64,000 nucleotides of DNA. Source: Asterochloris sp. CNOR1 (Eukaryota > Chlorophyta > Trebouxiophyceae > Trebouxiales > Trebouxiaceae). Positions 10,077-22,100 of this stretch are shown piece after piece. The first letter of the stretch is position 1. Every line of letters starts with the position of its first letter. Made by a program: the position numbers and the translations under genes. Under the pieces are notes generated by a model that worked only from the letters and a program-made list of their open reading frames with translations, made no database searches and was not told the DNA's origin. The DNA lies in assembly GCA_963969365.1 (NCBI GenBank), contig OZ017747.1, forward strand, positions 2,666,001 to 2,730,000, written 5' to 3'.

Positions 10077-13000
10077 TCAAGCAGGCCTCTGGCCTTGATG
10101 GTGCCCCTTCAGGTGGCCCGCCACCAGTGCAAGATACGCCTTGATGGCCTCGCCTTCAGCCCTCACGTCCAGGTCGTAGGCTGCAGCACCAGGGGGTTGT
10201 GGTCAATTGTGCACCTCACCTTTCCTTGCTAGCAATCAATGCTAGCAGCATGCATGCATCCAGCTGCTGGACAGACATCAGTCAGGTGCCTGCCTGCCAT
10301 GGGGTCAGCCTTGGCTGCCTCAGCAAGCTCCTGCTCCATCTCATCATCCCTTACTTCCTGCTCCACAGGCTGAGGGGCTGCCATGCCCTGGGCCTGGGCT
10401 TTTGCCTGGGACCCGTGAGGGCCTCCTTTCTGCTCCCCACCTGCAGAGGGAACAGGTGCAGGTTGTTGTCATGCAGCAGGGTCTGCATCTTGTGGGTGCG
10501 AAATGCCAGACTGGCAGCATCTAGACCTGCTGTGTGCTCCCCCTGCAGTTGGGCCAGCTTGTCCACCAGGCTGCAGGTACGCACCTGACTCGAGCGCCTG
10601 AGCCAGAAGCTGGGCTGCTCGAGCAGCTTCAGACTGGGCTGGGGCTGCCTCTGTTTGGGCAGGACCCATGTCCATGCCTGCAGGCACAATCCTGAGCATG
10701 AGGAGGATCCAGCAGCAAGCAGCTCTGTAGGAGGCAAGGCCACCATGGCAAAGCATACAGCTTTCGACGACAGTCAATGAAGATCAAGGTCTCCACATGC
10801 ACGGGCACTCATGGCAGGCCAAAGTGCATGTGTATGGGCAGATGTGGAGTTGCACAACAAGGACAGCATAGGCATGGCGTCCCACCTGCTGACGACCACG
10901 CAGTTTCTCCCAAGGCAATCAACCTGTCCAAGGCCCTTTCCTTATTCCCCTTGCACTGCTGCAGAGCGTCCATGGCAGCAGTATGTGAGAAGCCCAAGCC
11001 TGCCAGCTCACTCACTGCAGCCGCCTGCTTCTGCACACAATGCGCACGCACTCTTGGAGGTGTTTGGCTGCACTGCCTGAGATGACACCTTGGTGACTGC
11101 AACTGCACCAATGCATGCTTTCAGCCCTGGTCTGCTGCGGCAGGCTTGACTGCCGCATACTCATGTGGGCCCACATGCCGGAGTGGAGGCACAGCAGGCC
11201 AGCCTGCATGCAATACCTGTGCAAGCTGGACATCCCGCTCTGCAGCTGCTAAGCCTGCTGCCAGCATGAGGGCACTGCGCTGCTTTGGGTCCATCAGCGC
11301 TTCCAGCGCCAGGCTGGCATTGTTGTTTTGCTGCAGATGCAGCAGGTGCAACATATCAGACACCAGGTCCTTGAGAGATGCCACAGGCACGCAGCTGTCT
11401 TTGCCCAACACAAATTTCACTTTTGTTTGGTGCTGTCAGCAAGAGGGACCAAATCCTTGCCTGCTTCAGGGCTTCAGCGGCTGTGACAGGGTCAAAGCCC
11501 ATCTTCAGGAGCTCAGAATGGGCCTCAGCATCAATGTTCTTGCCTGAAGGGGTGCGCCCGTACCTGCAGCATTGGCTGGTGACGTCTGAGTACCGTGGAC
11601 GGGCTGACGTGATAGGTGCAGGCAGCAACAGGCAAGCCAGCGAGCTTACTTATTGCACTCCTTTTGCATGCACTTGAGCTTCTTCTCTTCCGCCTGATGT
11701 TCCTGCAAGGGGGTCAGGGTGCGGCTCAGCATACGTTGCCAGGCCCAATGCGTGAAGAGTTGCAGACGCCCAGCATGTCAATGCATCCTCACCCTGTGCA
11801 CACGTGCTGTCAGGCCCAGCAGCACAGCGACTCCGCAGGAATGTCCGCAGCTCACTGGAGCCTATAATGGTGCACTGAGGCAGCTGCAACTGCCAGCTTC
11901 AGCTGTAACAACCCACACCTGGTCTTTTTGACGCCGCACCATGATGCGGTCGGCTGCCTTCTGCGTGTCGCCATTCACAAAGCGCAGCGCTCGACACGCC
12001 TGCAAGAGAGGCCGCCTATTGACACACAGTGCAACGTGTATCCCTTTCGGTGTCTAGCAGTCAGGCAGCAGCTGGACAAGTGTCACCCTGCTTCCACCTC
12101 AGCAGTCCACCTGGCGCACCTCTGCACTGGTGAAGCCCATGCCCATCAGCAAAGCCAGGCTGTTGTCAGAGAGCTGCAGGCTCTCCCACTTCTGCTGGGC
12201 TTTCTGCAGGGGAGGCAGGCTGCCTGTCAGTCAGCAGGGCGGCTGCAGGGTTCTAATCCAAAGTAACAGGGATGAGGCACCCATCACCTTCAGGCTGTTG
12301 TAAGAGGCCTTGTAGTCACCGGCATAGTACGCCTGCAACCCTTCCAGGAGCTCCAGGCGCACTAGGCTGCAGGCCAGGCACATGCAGCAGCTCAGCTTGG
12401 CCGCACGACTGGTGAGGCTGCTGAGGCATGACAGGCAGTGTCGCATTGGACTGTGGTGCAGCTGTGCAGAGCACCACAAGAACATCTCACACAGATGTTG
12501 GACACAATGCATCTCTGTGAGTTGAGGACCTGCTGGCCATGAGATGCAGCGAACTCTCCCTTGAGCTGGGCTGATATGTCAGCATGCAGTCTCACATTGC
12601 CAACTGTGGCGAGGAGCCACCATGCAGCTGGCGCAGGCGGCTCCCGTCCTCGCCATGGCTCTTCTGCAGCTGCTGGCGTGCATTCCAGAGGCGCGCAGTG
12701 GCAGCAGCTAGTTCGTCCTCTTTCTTCAGCTGAAACTGGCACCTGCCGTGTCCCACAGTGAAGTGCCTGACCATTTCTGCAGATACTTACATGCCTCCTG
12801 AGGCACTCAGAGTGGCCATCTTTCAATGTTTGCAGCGCCATGCAGCCCCATGCTTGCAGCGGATGGGCCAGCGCTCTCTGCCGCTGTCGGCTCCCGGGCA
12901 ACAAGACAATGGAGCCGTTCCTGATTCGCTGTCCAATGCAGTTGAGTGCTTGACCAGTGCCCAAGGAGAGGCCAGTCAGTGGCGGCCGCTCTTGCGAAGC

Positions 13001-14499
13001 AGGTGTAGCTCAAATCGTGCTGAAAAAACAGGGCTGGCTCAAGATGCAGGTTCACCAGACGATGTCAATCTGGAGCAGCCCGGTGTTGTCCACAAGTGTC
13101 AGGTGGGCTGGGTTGCACAGCTGAAAGGCCTCCTCGCTCAGAAGCAGCATGTCCAGAGCCCCGCCATAGTCCTCCTGCAACATGAATTTAGCTGCTCTGC
13201 ACAGACTCAAGTGAAATGGCACAGTCTTTATACAGCCTAGGGTCAAAACAAAGTGTCCCTGCAGCGCAAACCCCGATCTGCTGTATGCACACTGCAAAAG
13301 CCCAGTGCTGCAAACGTTATTTGTCTGGAGCAGTCCATGCTCCAGCGCCCACAGGGTTCAAGCATGTTGCACAGCACCACTTGACATGGCAGCATATCTG
13401 CGCAAGGCGCTGAGAAGTGCTGGTGTCCAGAGCCAATTAGCCATGTACATCAGCACCAGCCAGCCCACATTGAGCCACCCGAAGGCTCCTGAAGAGTCTG
13501 CCAAGGTGAACTGCACTCCAGCAGCCTACCCCAGACCGCTCGAGTCTGCTCACCTCCCTGAGCTCACCTTCTGCAGCTCACCTATTGGACCTGCCACCCC
13601 TTAGGCTGCGCTTGTCCGTTCACCCTGTGGAAGTGTAAGATCCCTCTGCCCTCCTTGTGGAGCTGCACATGCATCTCCTTCCAGGGCTTTGACATGGCCC
13701 ACCTTCTGGAGGTACACTCTCCCCTGCTCATTTAGCATTAGGGCCTGGACAAGAGCCTCACGATCTTGAGGGACAAAATGCATCATCTTGCCCTGCTGGT
13801 TCTGAAGCTGGCATTCGTAAGAACTTGTGTTGAAACTCCTGCAGAGAGGGAAGCAGCCCCAGGATGTCACCAGGAGTGGGGCTGCATGATGTGCAGGAAA
13901 GTAACACTCCCCTTTCCCTCAAAACACAAGTTGGCAGCATGTGCGCAAACACTTGGCCCCTACGTCCTCCACTTCCTCCTAGCACCAGGCTCTCCCATCC
14001 CCACCTGCCGTCTCCCCGTCTGGCAATGGCAGCCGCAGATGCCTTCAGGCGGTGCAGTCGCTGTGCCCGCTGCTGCTGTTGGTCCACCTGCTGCCTGGAG
14101 GCCTCTGAGGCAGTATGCAGCACCAAGACTGTCGAGTCCTCCTTGACATCATATGCTGACAAGCGCAGCTTATCATCCTGCATTTGAGAAGAATGAGGGC
14201 AGAGGATCGTCGCCCCAGGAGCAGGGTGCTGCAGAGTAAGTCTTGCTATATATCCCTGACTGCACCTTGAGGATCTGTCCACAGCAGATGAGTTTGATAG
14301 CGTCCAGGTTGGCCAAATCTGCAGACAGGGTGCCCAAGTTGTGGCAGGATCGGGCAGCTTGCTGCAGCTGGAAGCCAGCACTTCCTACAACAGACTTACG
14401 GAGGTGATCGATGACCTGCCTCCGCAGCTTTCCAGTCGTACCCTCCTCTTGAATGCAAACATCAAAGCTTGCCTTGCATGCCCCAGACACTCTGACCAT
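10077..14499 (-). CDS. NUB1: NUB1-like ubiquitin-like/UBA protein (NEDD8 ultimate buster homologue)
   Basis: NUB1 proteins deliver NEDD8- and UBL-modified targets to the proteasome. The N-terminal exons (14499 downward, MVRVSGACKASFDVC) encode a ubiquitin-like fold, with NLDAIKLICCGQIL and then LSAYDVKEDSTVLVLHTASE. A helical middle follows: QDREALVQALMLNEQGRVYL near 13700 and MLQEDYGGALDMLLLSEEAF near 13150. Three UBA domains come next: SLALLMGMGFTSAEVRQ near 12130, EAHSELLKMGFDPVTAAEAL near 11500, and LAGLGFSHTAAMDALQQCKG near 11020. The protein ends YDLDVRAEGEAIKAYLALVA and a short tail with stop at 10077. UBL, helices and three UBAs in this order is the NUB1L layout. An upstream TTG at 14526 is in frame, but I chose the first ATG, 14499. 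Central exon edges were not all resolved. Confidence 0.85.
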
Positions 14500-14849
14500 G
14501 TCTCTGCTGCTTCGGAAAACAATCAATTGTACTGATAATGTGTGAATAGAAATCGAAATTTGTAATCGCGATGTTTCTTAGTTGTTGGGGGCGTACTTCA
14601 GGCGCTCTCAAAAAGGAAGTTGGAATGTGCCCTGCACGAATGCTTGGGCATTCGCGACCAGGACTCATGTCTGACACCCTGGCGTTAAAGTTTACCTTTC
14701 CAGTTGTTGAGCCAAGTATGACAGCCCACCATAATCAAGACAGGCATAGCACACAGTCAGTCAGCTGCTTCCGTGAGTCGTCAGTCACTGGTAAGTGTAG
14801 ACGCCTTGACCTGCATGCACATGCAGCGTGTGAGCAACAAGGGGATGTG
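14500..14849 (-). promoter_or_regulatory. spacer upstream of NUB1-like gene
   Basis: 350 bp lie between the stop of the dehydrogenase gene and the NUB1 start on the same strand. The stretch nearest the start is AT-rich (around 14515-14575). It presumably holds the NUB1 promoter; I see no gene in it. Confidence 0.4.
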
Positions 14850-16531
14850 TCAGTAGTTTGATGACAGGACATATTGCTCATAACAGAAGGCGCTGTGGCT
14901 ACCTTGCTTCTTGCCCAGCCATCCTGCTGCGACATACTGGACCAGCAGCGGACAGGGCCTGTACTTGTCTCCCATGCCTTTGTGAAGGACGCGCATGATG
15001 GCGAGGCAGGTGTCTAGGCCTGCACGGCAGCGCCAGCTCTGCAGGAGATTGGCTCAGGGAGTGCACAACTGCAGGCGAGTGCAGTTCTGCCCCTGTTCTG
15101 AAGGTCAGCACCATTGCCAGACACAGTGCCAGCAGAGCCAAGAGCAGCTTTTGCAAAGTTTCATGAAAAGCACAACCCTTTAGTCTATTCTACTGCATCA
15201 ACCTATGAAGTCTGCCAGCTCCAGTGGGCCCATGGGCTGGTTGGTGCCCAGCCGCATGCCATTGTCAATATCCTGCGCTGAGGCAACCCCCTCCATGAGT
15301 GCAAAAAATGCCTGCAAAACAGCAGACAGCCTGCCATGAATGCTGAACTCATGGCAGGCATGTACACCAGCAGTCCCACTCACCTCATTGATCATGACCA
15401 TCAAAACTCTGTTGATGATGAAGCCTGCAGGGGGGCAGCAACATCATCCAGGCTGAGCACCGCTGTTGAGCGTGCTGTAAAGCCCGGGCTGGCAGGCAGG
15501 CTCACCTGGCCGGTCCTGAGAGACACACAAGACCTTGCCCATGTGCAATGCAACAGCTCTTGCAGCTGCAAAGGTCTGCAGCGCTGCTGACATGTGAGTC
15601 AGCTGTGAAGGGCCACAGGCCAGCCGGCTGTCAAGATCAGGGGCAGGCATCAAGGCCCACCTCGTCAGAGGTGTGCAGGCCTCTGATGACTTCCACAAGG
15701 CGCATAACAGGCACTGGGTTCATGAAGTGCAGGCCCACCTGCAGAGTGCAGCAAAAAGGACATCACTGTCAACGTCTGTGACTGTGGCTGAGCTTGCCTG
15801 TCCTGGTGCAGCCTGTGCAGCATATCTGGCTGCCACTACAAATGCACCACAGCCTGACTTGGAGGACAGCAGGGCACCTCCCTCTGCGCAGCATGCCATG
15901 TGAGGCACTTGCGCCCTCCCTGTGCGAGCAGGAAGTAGAGCATCAAGGTGCTCACCACTCTGTGGGGCCGCTCTGTCTGGGCAGCGATGCGTGTGATGGA
16001 GATGCTGGAGGTGTTGGATGCGAGAACAACATTTGACGGCATGATCTGCTCCAACAGGCACCAGCAAAAGCATCAGCTCCAGCAAATTCACACTGGCACA
16101 GGCAGCTATCCAACGCCTGCCTGATCCAGGCTCCTGAAGATGGTTCCCTTCAGCTGCTCATGCTCAGATGCTGCCTCCACAATGAAGTCTGTGTGGCACA
16201 AGGCCTACACGTGAAAGCTGCAGTTCAAGATGCGGCAGCGGCACTGCCAGCTCATCAGCATTCTGTTCTATGGCTGTCAGCACCGAGGCTTACAGACCTC
16301 CATCTTGTCAGCAAACTTGATGCGATGCTGAGCAAGCTCTGCATCTTGAGAGGTGATTTTGTGCTTGTCTGCTAGGCGCTGCAGTGCTGCTATGATGGAG
16401 CCTGTTGCCTTCTGGAGAGCGTTGGAGCTGGCATCATGGAGCAGTACATCAAAGCCTGCCATCGCAGCACACTGGGCAATGCCACAACCCATCTGGCCAG
16501 CTCCAACGACTCCCAGGACCCTTGGCAGCAT
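14850..16531 (-). CDS. 3-hydroxyacyl-CoA dehydrogenase, 3-hydroxybutyryl-CoA type
   Basis: This enzyme oxidises (S)-3-hydroxyacyl-CoA with NAD(P) in fatty-acid or butanoate metabolism. The first exon begins [20 protein letters not shown], whose GAGQMG is the nucleotide-binding glycine motif. It is followed by [19 protein letters not shown], then [20 protein letters not shown], which contains the catalytic His. Next come [26 protein letters not shown], then [19 protein letters not shown] and [16 protein letters not shown]. This is the full single-enzyme layout (about 300 aa), not a multifunctional beta-oxidation protein. The family usually ends near G-R-G-F-Y; here the end is [18 protein letters not shown], so the last residues are atypical. 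Whether it acts in mitochondrion or peroxisome is unclear; I see no SKL-type signal. Its start codon is 59 bp from that of the divergent DHQ synthase gene. Confidence 0.88.
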
Positions 16532-16590
16532 TGCAGCCTTAATATCATCGAGGGCCCCAGCTCTGACTCTAGGTCACGTAGTCCCATGCC
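16532..16590. promoter_or_regulatory. 59-bp bidirectional promoter/5' leader
   Basis: Only 59 bp separate the divergent ATGs at 16531 (-) and 16591 (+). The stretch contains GGTCACGTAG, with an ACGT core of the kind bound by plant bZIP factors. So short a spacer means the core promoters and 5' leaders must overlap, unless an upstream non-coding exon exists. Confidence 0.5.
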
Positions 16591-18940
16591 ATGGCAGCAT
16601 GCGGGATGGCTGCAAGCCTGCAACGCAGGACAGCGTCCTGCACGAGCAACAGACTGCTGCCTTGCAAGCTCAGACCATGTAGGAGATGTGCCATCCCATG
16701 TAGGAGACCTGCCACCCCATGTAGGGCTCAGCAGGCCAAGGAGCTCTGGCTGCAGACAGAGTGTCTGGTGAGCTGGAACATGATTGTGCTGCAAAGCTGA
16801 TGGACATGCATTGACATCATGCCATTCATTTCAGGAAGTCATGACTGCTGGAATTGAAAGCGGGGTCAGAAGGTTGTTGTTTTCAGCAGGCAAAAGAGAC
16901 ACTGCAATGGAGTGGCAGAGTATTGCAAACTTTGAGCCTCTTTTTGAGGAAGGCCTGACAATCTTGGATGCACAGAGTCAAGAGGTGGGCAAGCACTGGC
17001 TTGAATTGGGTAGCGTCCATGTGCGCGCAGACAGATCGGCAGCAGCAGCACTGCTCACGTGTCTGGGATCGGCAGCAGCAGCACTGCCAGCGTCTCCCGC
17101 CTTGCTGGAGCCTGTGGTGCTGCCCTGACATGGGGTCTCTTTGGCAATGCAGATTGGACGTGTCTGCCGAATATCTTCAGCAGAGGACATGCATGCTGCA
17201 GAGAAGCAGTGCCACAGCTCTGGCTATGTCGTCTTTGATGCCTCTGACTGGCAAATCATTCCTGCCGAGAATCTGGTCGCTGCATTCCAGGTGTGCACCT
17301 TGCAGCAACCTTAACTGGCACTTGACATGCTTTGATGCCCAGCGTGAACAATGCAGTGCTGTACCCTAATCCAGCCTGGGAGCCCAGGGCAAGCTGGACC
17401 CCAACACTGCTTCTTGCATGCCTGGCCTTGTGGTTTTGCATGGAGCCTCTGCTGGCTGCTGCTGAAGCGGGCGCCTGCCCTGCTGCAGGACAAGCCAGCT
17501 CAGCTCATGGGCGTGGCTGCCACAGCAACTGATGGACAGGTCATGCTAGAAGCACTTGAAGTTGGCACCGCTGGTGTTGTACTGCGCACTGAGGATGCAG
17601 GCAAGCATGTCCATCGCCATCAGGCGCGCTGCTGCGATGTGGGCTCCCAGTCACTGATCTGCTGAGCGGTCTAGCATCCCTGCGGGGCCGTTGACTGCCT
17701 TGGCCCCTACAGTGCAGGTGCGGACACTTGCCCACTACGTGGCAAAACGCAACAGAGTAGCTGACCGTCTGCAGTGGCAGCCTGCGACAGTCTTCAATGT
17801 GACGCCGGTTGGCATGGGCGATAGGTAGCAGCCTAAGTTTGCCTGCTCTACATGCTGCTGCTGTTTGCAATAATGCAGCATTTGTATGCCTGCAATGTTA
17901 ACCTCAAAGTCCGCAGCACCTGCTGCCTGGATGTTGCGGTCTTGCTCCTGGCATTGTCATTGCACACAGTCTGCAGCTGCATGTTGACGCCTCTTGCTCT
18001 GAGCAAATTGTAGGCGTTCAATTTGCAGCAGCAGCTCATTTAGAGCTGGATCTTGCCATCACGAGCCCCTGCTGTCTCTTGTCTGCATGCAGGGTGTGTG
18101 TGGACCTCTGCTCCATGCTGATGCCTGGCGAGGGCATGCTCGTGGGCTCATTTGCTCGCGCCATGTTTCTTGTGCACTCGGAGTGTGCTGAATCAAGGTA
18201 TGCTGGTCTGCTACAGGAAATATGCCTCACTGCACTCAGCTGCTCAGGCTGACAAAAGGCCCCTTGTCTCTGCAGATATATAAACTCAAGGCCTTTCCGA
18301 GTGAATGCTGGCCCAGTGAGTGTTATCCAATGACCAGCATCCATTGCCATCTGGGGATGCACTGTGTGCTTGAGCTGAGTCAGTGCTGCTAAGTGCATGA
18401 CCTCACCCCTGCTCCTGCAGGTGCACTCATACACAGTAGCTGGCAGCACAGGGCGCACAGCTTACCTGGCTGAGCTCAAGAGCGGCAGTGAGGTGCAGGT
18501 GGCAGACGTGTCAGGCAGGCAGCGGCAGGCAATTGTTGGCAGGTGCAAGATCGAGAATCGCCCTCTGGTGAGCGCTGGTGACTGCTGCATCCATCACTGC
18601 GCAAAGTCTCCATTGTCTTTACTTTTGAGCAGCGCACAAGCCATATACCCCTGCACGTGGCATGTGCTGCTCACAGGCAGTCCTTATGCAGGTGCTGGTG
18701 GAGGCGCACACAGAGGACGGCATGCAGCACAGCATCATCCTGCAGAATGCAGAGACTGTCAAGCTTGTCGGCCTCGCTGAGCCTGCCCCTGCAGCTACCC
18801 CAGGGCTGCCAGGCCACAGCGCAGCATGGACAGCCCTGCCCGTGACAGAGCTGAAGCCATCTGACAGTGTGCTTGTGCACCTCCAAGGCCCTGCTAGGCA
18901 CACAGGGATCGACATCAATGAGGCCATCACTGAAAAATGA
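16591..18940 (+). CDS. 3-dehydroquinate synthase II, plastid-targeted
   Basis: DHQ synthase II is an archaeal-type enzyme, with homologues in green plants, that forms 3-dehydroquinate for aromatic amino-acid synthesis. Nine exons fit splice motifs and phase: 16591-16767, 16835-16984, 17153-17290, 17489-17600, 17713-17824, 18093-18197, 18276-18315, 18421-18567 and 18692-18940. They total 1230 nt, exactly 409 codons plus stop. Residues 1 to about 48 are Arg/Ser/Ala/Cys-rich and look like a chloroplast transit peptide. Family blocks follow: [20 protein letters not shown], then [85 protein letters not shown] and [16 protein letters not shown]. The intron after exon 4 starts with GC. The true substrate in algae is not established from sequence. 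Confidence 0.9.
16674..16736 (+). repeat. short tandem repeat inside the transit peptide
   Basis: About 2.5 copies of a 24-bp unit (CCATGTAGGAGAxxTGCCAxCC) lie inside exon 1. They encode PCRRCAI / PCRRPAT / PCRAQQ, so the repeat keeps the frame and lengthens the basic targeting region. Confidence 0.75.
17034..17089 (+). repeat. intronic duplicated GATCGGCAGCAGCAGCACTG
   Basis: A 20-bp word ending in a CAG run occurs twice in the second intron of the DHQ synthase gene, about 35 bp apart, with a short unique spacer. Confidence 0.6.
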
Positions 18941-19157
18941 ATGTGACTCACCTTCAGGAAGGCCTCCTAAAATTCCCTCCGAAAAAGGGAACAAAGCTCC
19001 ACTCGTTTTGGGATCTGCATTGCGCTTGCCGCTCACCTGCTGCCCGGACTGGCCGTGACACTGTGTGGCAGCAGGCAGGTGTGTTGGGGCCTGCTGCCAC
19101 ACGCTGACAGTCACGATCTCATAAGCAGACCACCTCAGAAGCTCAAGAGGGGAAGCC

Positions 19158-22100
19158 ATGGATGCCACAGGGACCCCTGGAGTGCAGCAGCAGATTGATG
19201 GCCTGCCAGAAGCAGCTCAGCAGCACTGGCAACTGATCTTGGCTCATGCTAGGTCGGAGCCTCTGGCAGAGGCAGAGGCCCTGCACCTGCTGCACGTCTG
19301 CTTGGAGCAGGAGGCCACAGGCCTCCGCCTGGAGTGGGGATCCATCTGCGCAGGTAGGGTTGCCTTTTTGTTATTCTGGCTGCTGGAGACGTATACTCGG
19401 TTACTATGCTCCCTGCAGCTGCACGGGCCTGCAGCGACTGCTAAGTCAGAACATGAAAGCATGGCCTGCACTGCTTCAACAATCAGGGCCTCAGCTCCAG
19501 CACAGTCTGGCACAGCGCATCATGCCTCATTGCTTCATTGCGCACGATTCATGTCAGATGCGCGCAGGGATTGCGTCACTGAGCAGGCTTGACGATGGTG
19601 CACTCAAGGCCAGGCTGATAGTGGGCTTCAGGTGACACGTCTTGCTGGTGGCAGCTGAAGCTTGATAAGAAGCAGCCTTTTCAGAAATGTTGCACCAAGC
19701 AGTGTCACACCCTGCCTCACTTTGGTGGCATTGTGCCAAGCTCTAGCTCGTCATTCGCATGCTGATGGAGTATCTCACCTGCAGCCAGATGGAGTTCCGA
19801 TGGCAGCTCGTGGACTGCCAGCTGTTCACCTGGCACCAGTCTTCTGTGCGATTTGCGAGGTGAGGCTCGAGATCCAGCCGCATGGCAATCTGGGGCGTAC
19901 TGCCTCACCCCATGCACATGCCTCTGCATCTAGCAATGACCTCATCACTCAGCATGCTGCGTTCAGGTGTCTCCCCTGCATGGTCGCAAAGCAGGGCCAG
20001 TGCGGTAGCCAGAGCGCGACCTGGCTGTGTAGAACACGCATCACAGACGCTGCAGCAGGCCAGCCAGCAGCCACAGGTTTGTAGGATGGCTCAAAACTCC
20101 TTATGAGCTGGCACTCAGGTGCACTAGCTATCGGCAGAAGCAACAGGCTCCTGCTACAGCTGCAATAGGCTGCAGGCTTTTAGGCGCCTATACTTATAAG
20201 TTGCGGCGGTACAATGCTGCTGGCGTGTTTGGAATGAGTGACACACTGGCAGGCCATACCCATACTGCGAGCTGGTCACCTCACTAGACATTTCCGCCAG
20301 GGCGCCCTGCCTGCTGCAGGCGCAGCCCTGAGACCAAAAAGGACGCTGGCTCAACAGATGGCTCGTGGCAAGCAGAGTGAGGGTGTGAACCTGGAAGAGT
20401 TTGATACGGCCTGCATCAGCATGTTTGACCCCAACACTTGGCCCCAGACACGCAGGGACGAGACCTTCGTCACGCACGCCAACAAGCTGTGGACCTTTCT
20501 CACTGAGGTCATGGTGAGGAGCTCTACAGCAATGGACTGCTGCTTTTGGGAATGACCAGGGCCCTGCAGCAGTCCCAGCTTGAAACAGTTTGGCCAGCCA
20601 TCAAGCCTCTGTGTCAGCATGGTGGCCATGCAGGCCCTGGTCACCCCATGGACGACTTCAAGATTTGCGGCAAAAGCTGCGAGATGACCGCGTGAGGGCC
20701 TCCTGCACATATTTGCAGATGCATGGACGCCGACTCAGTTGCACTCTGTGTCGTGCAGCCCCCACAGGACAGGCTCCAGCTGTGGCTCCTGGTGAACAGG
20801 GCCTGCACCAAACGCTACCTGAACTACATGGGCATGCTGTGGGAGCGGGCCTCAGCGCCAGAAGCAAAAGCGTCAGTGGACCGCTACGCCATGGGCCTCA
20901 CTGCAGGCCGCACAGCTGCTGCAGCGGCCGGCTCCAGCCTGGGCTCAGAGGCCGCCGCCGCTGCAGCAGTTGCAAAACCCTCCTCTGCTGGATGGTCAGC
21001 TGGTCAGGGCACAGCAGAGGCTGCTTACCTCGCTGCCATGGAGCAGATGCGTGGCATGGTAACTGCAAGCCCTGTCCAGACCTCCTCTGGGGAGTCGCCA
21101 AACAGAGCCACAGGCACTCAGGGCCTGCAGCAGCCAGCTGCCCCAGCACCGGGTGATCAGGAGCCATGGAGGGCCCACGTTGCGAAGCAGCAACCAGCAC
21201 AGGCACCTTGGGGGCAGGCGCTGGGCCGGGCAGCCCAAGGCCCAGGCCAGCAGCAGGCTGCAGCATCATCAGCATGGCCGCAGGCGCTGGCAGAGCTTGA
21301 GGCCGTAGGCGCCGCTGCTAGCAGCAATCTGGCTGCTGAGAACTGGCTCCTGCCCAGCCCAGAGCTGCTGGCCAGGCTTAGGCAAGAGATGGACTTTTAT
21401 GAGGAGGAGTCTGCTACCCCTGGCACACCCTCCTCCCTGGCATCTGCTCCATCAAGCACATTGTCGGCGCCTGGCCAGCTGGTTGTGGCCGGGACGAGCC
21501 CTCGAGTGAGGCCCTCAACCAGATGCTAGCTTGCACGCATGTTGCGCTACTGCATGCAGGCCACATGACCCATGTTCTCGATCATGCTTCACATTTTGCT
21601 GAGATGCTTTATGGACCTCCATGCACACCTGGCAGCTCTATCTGCTTTCTGCCTGTTTATTGCATATCCTCCCTTCATGAAGTCATCAGTCAATTCATTG
21701 GCAGCCAGCACCTTGTGGGCGCCCCATCTGCATTCCTAACACTGCAGTTGCTTGAGAACCACACCTCCAGGCCTAGGCTGACCATGCTGTTGATTATTGT
21801 TTTTGCCCCTGCAGGAGGCATATGCAGGGCTCAGGGTGGGGGACAGCCCAACAACTCAGAGCCTTGCTGGATCTGGACTGGCCACACCAGTGCCAGTCAG
21901 CCCAGGGGAGCTGTCACCTATGGTGTCAACGCCGGCAGGCAGCGTGGCTGGCGGTTTGCGGTCCAGGCGACCCTGGCACTGGATGCCTGAAATGCAGTGA
22001 GACCAAGCTGCTATCACCCTCTGATCAAGTGCAGATGCAAGCCTGTGGGTCTCACATATGACTGCATCAATTAAAAATTAGCACATGTCAACCTCAGCCT

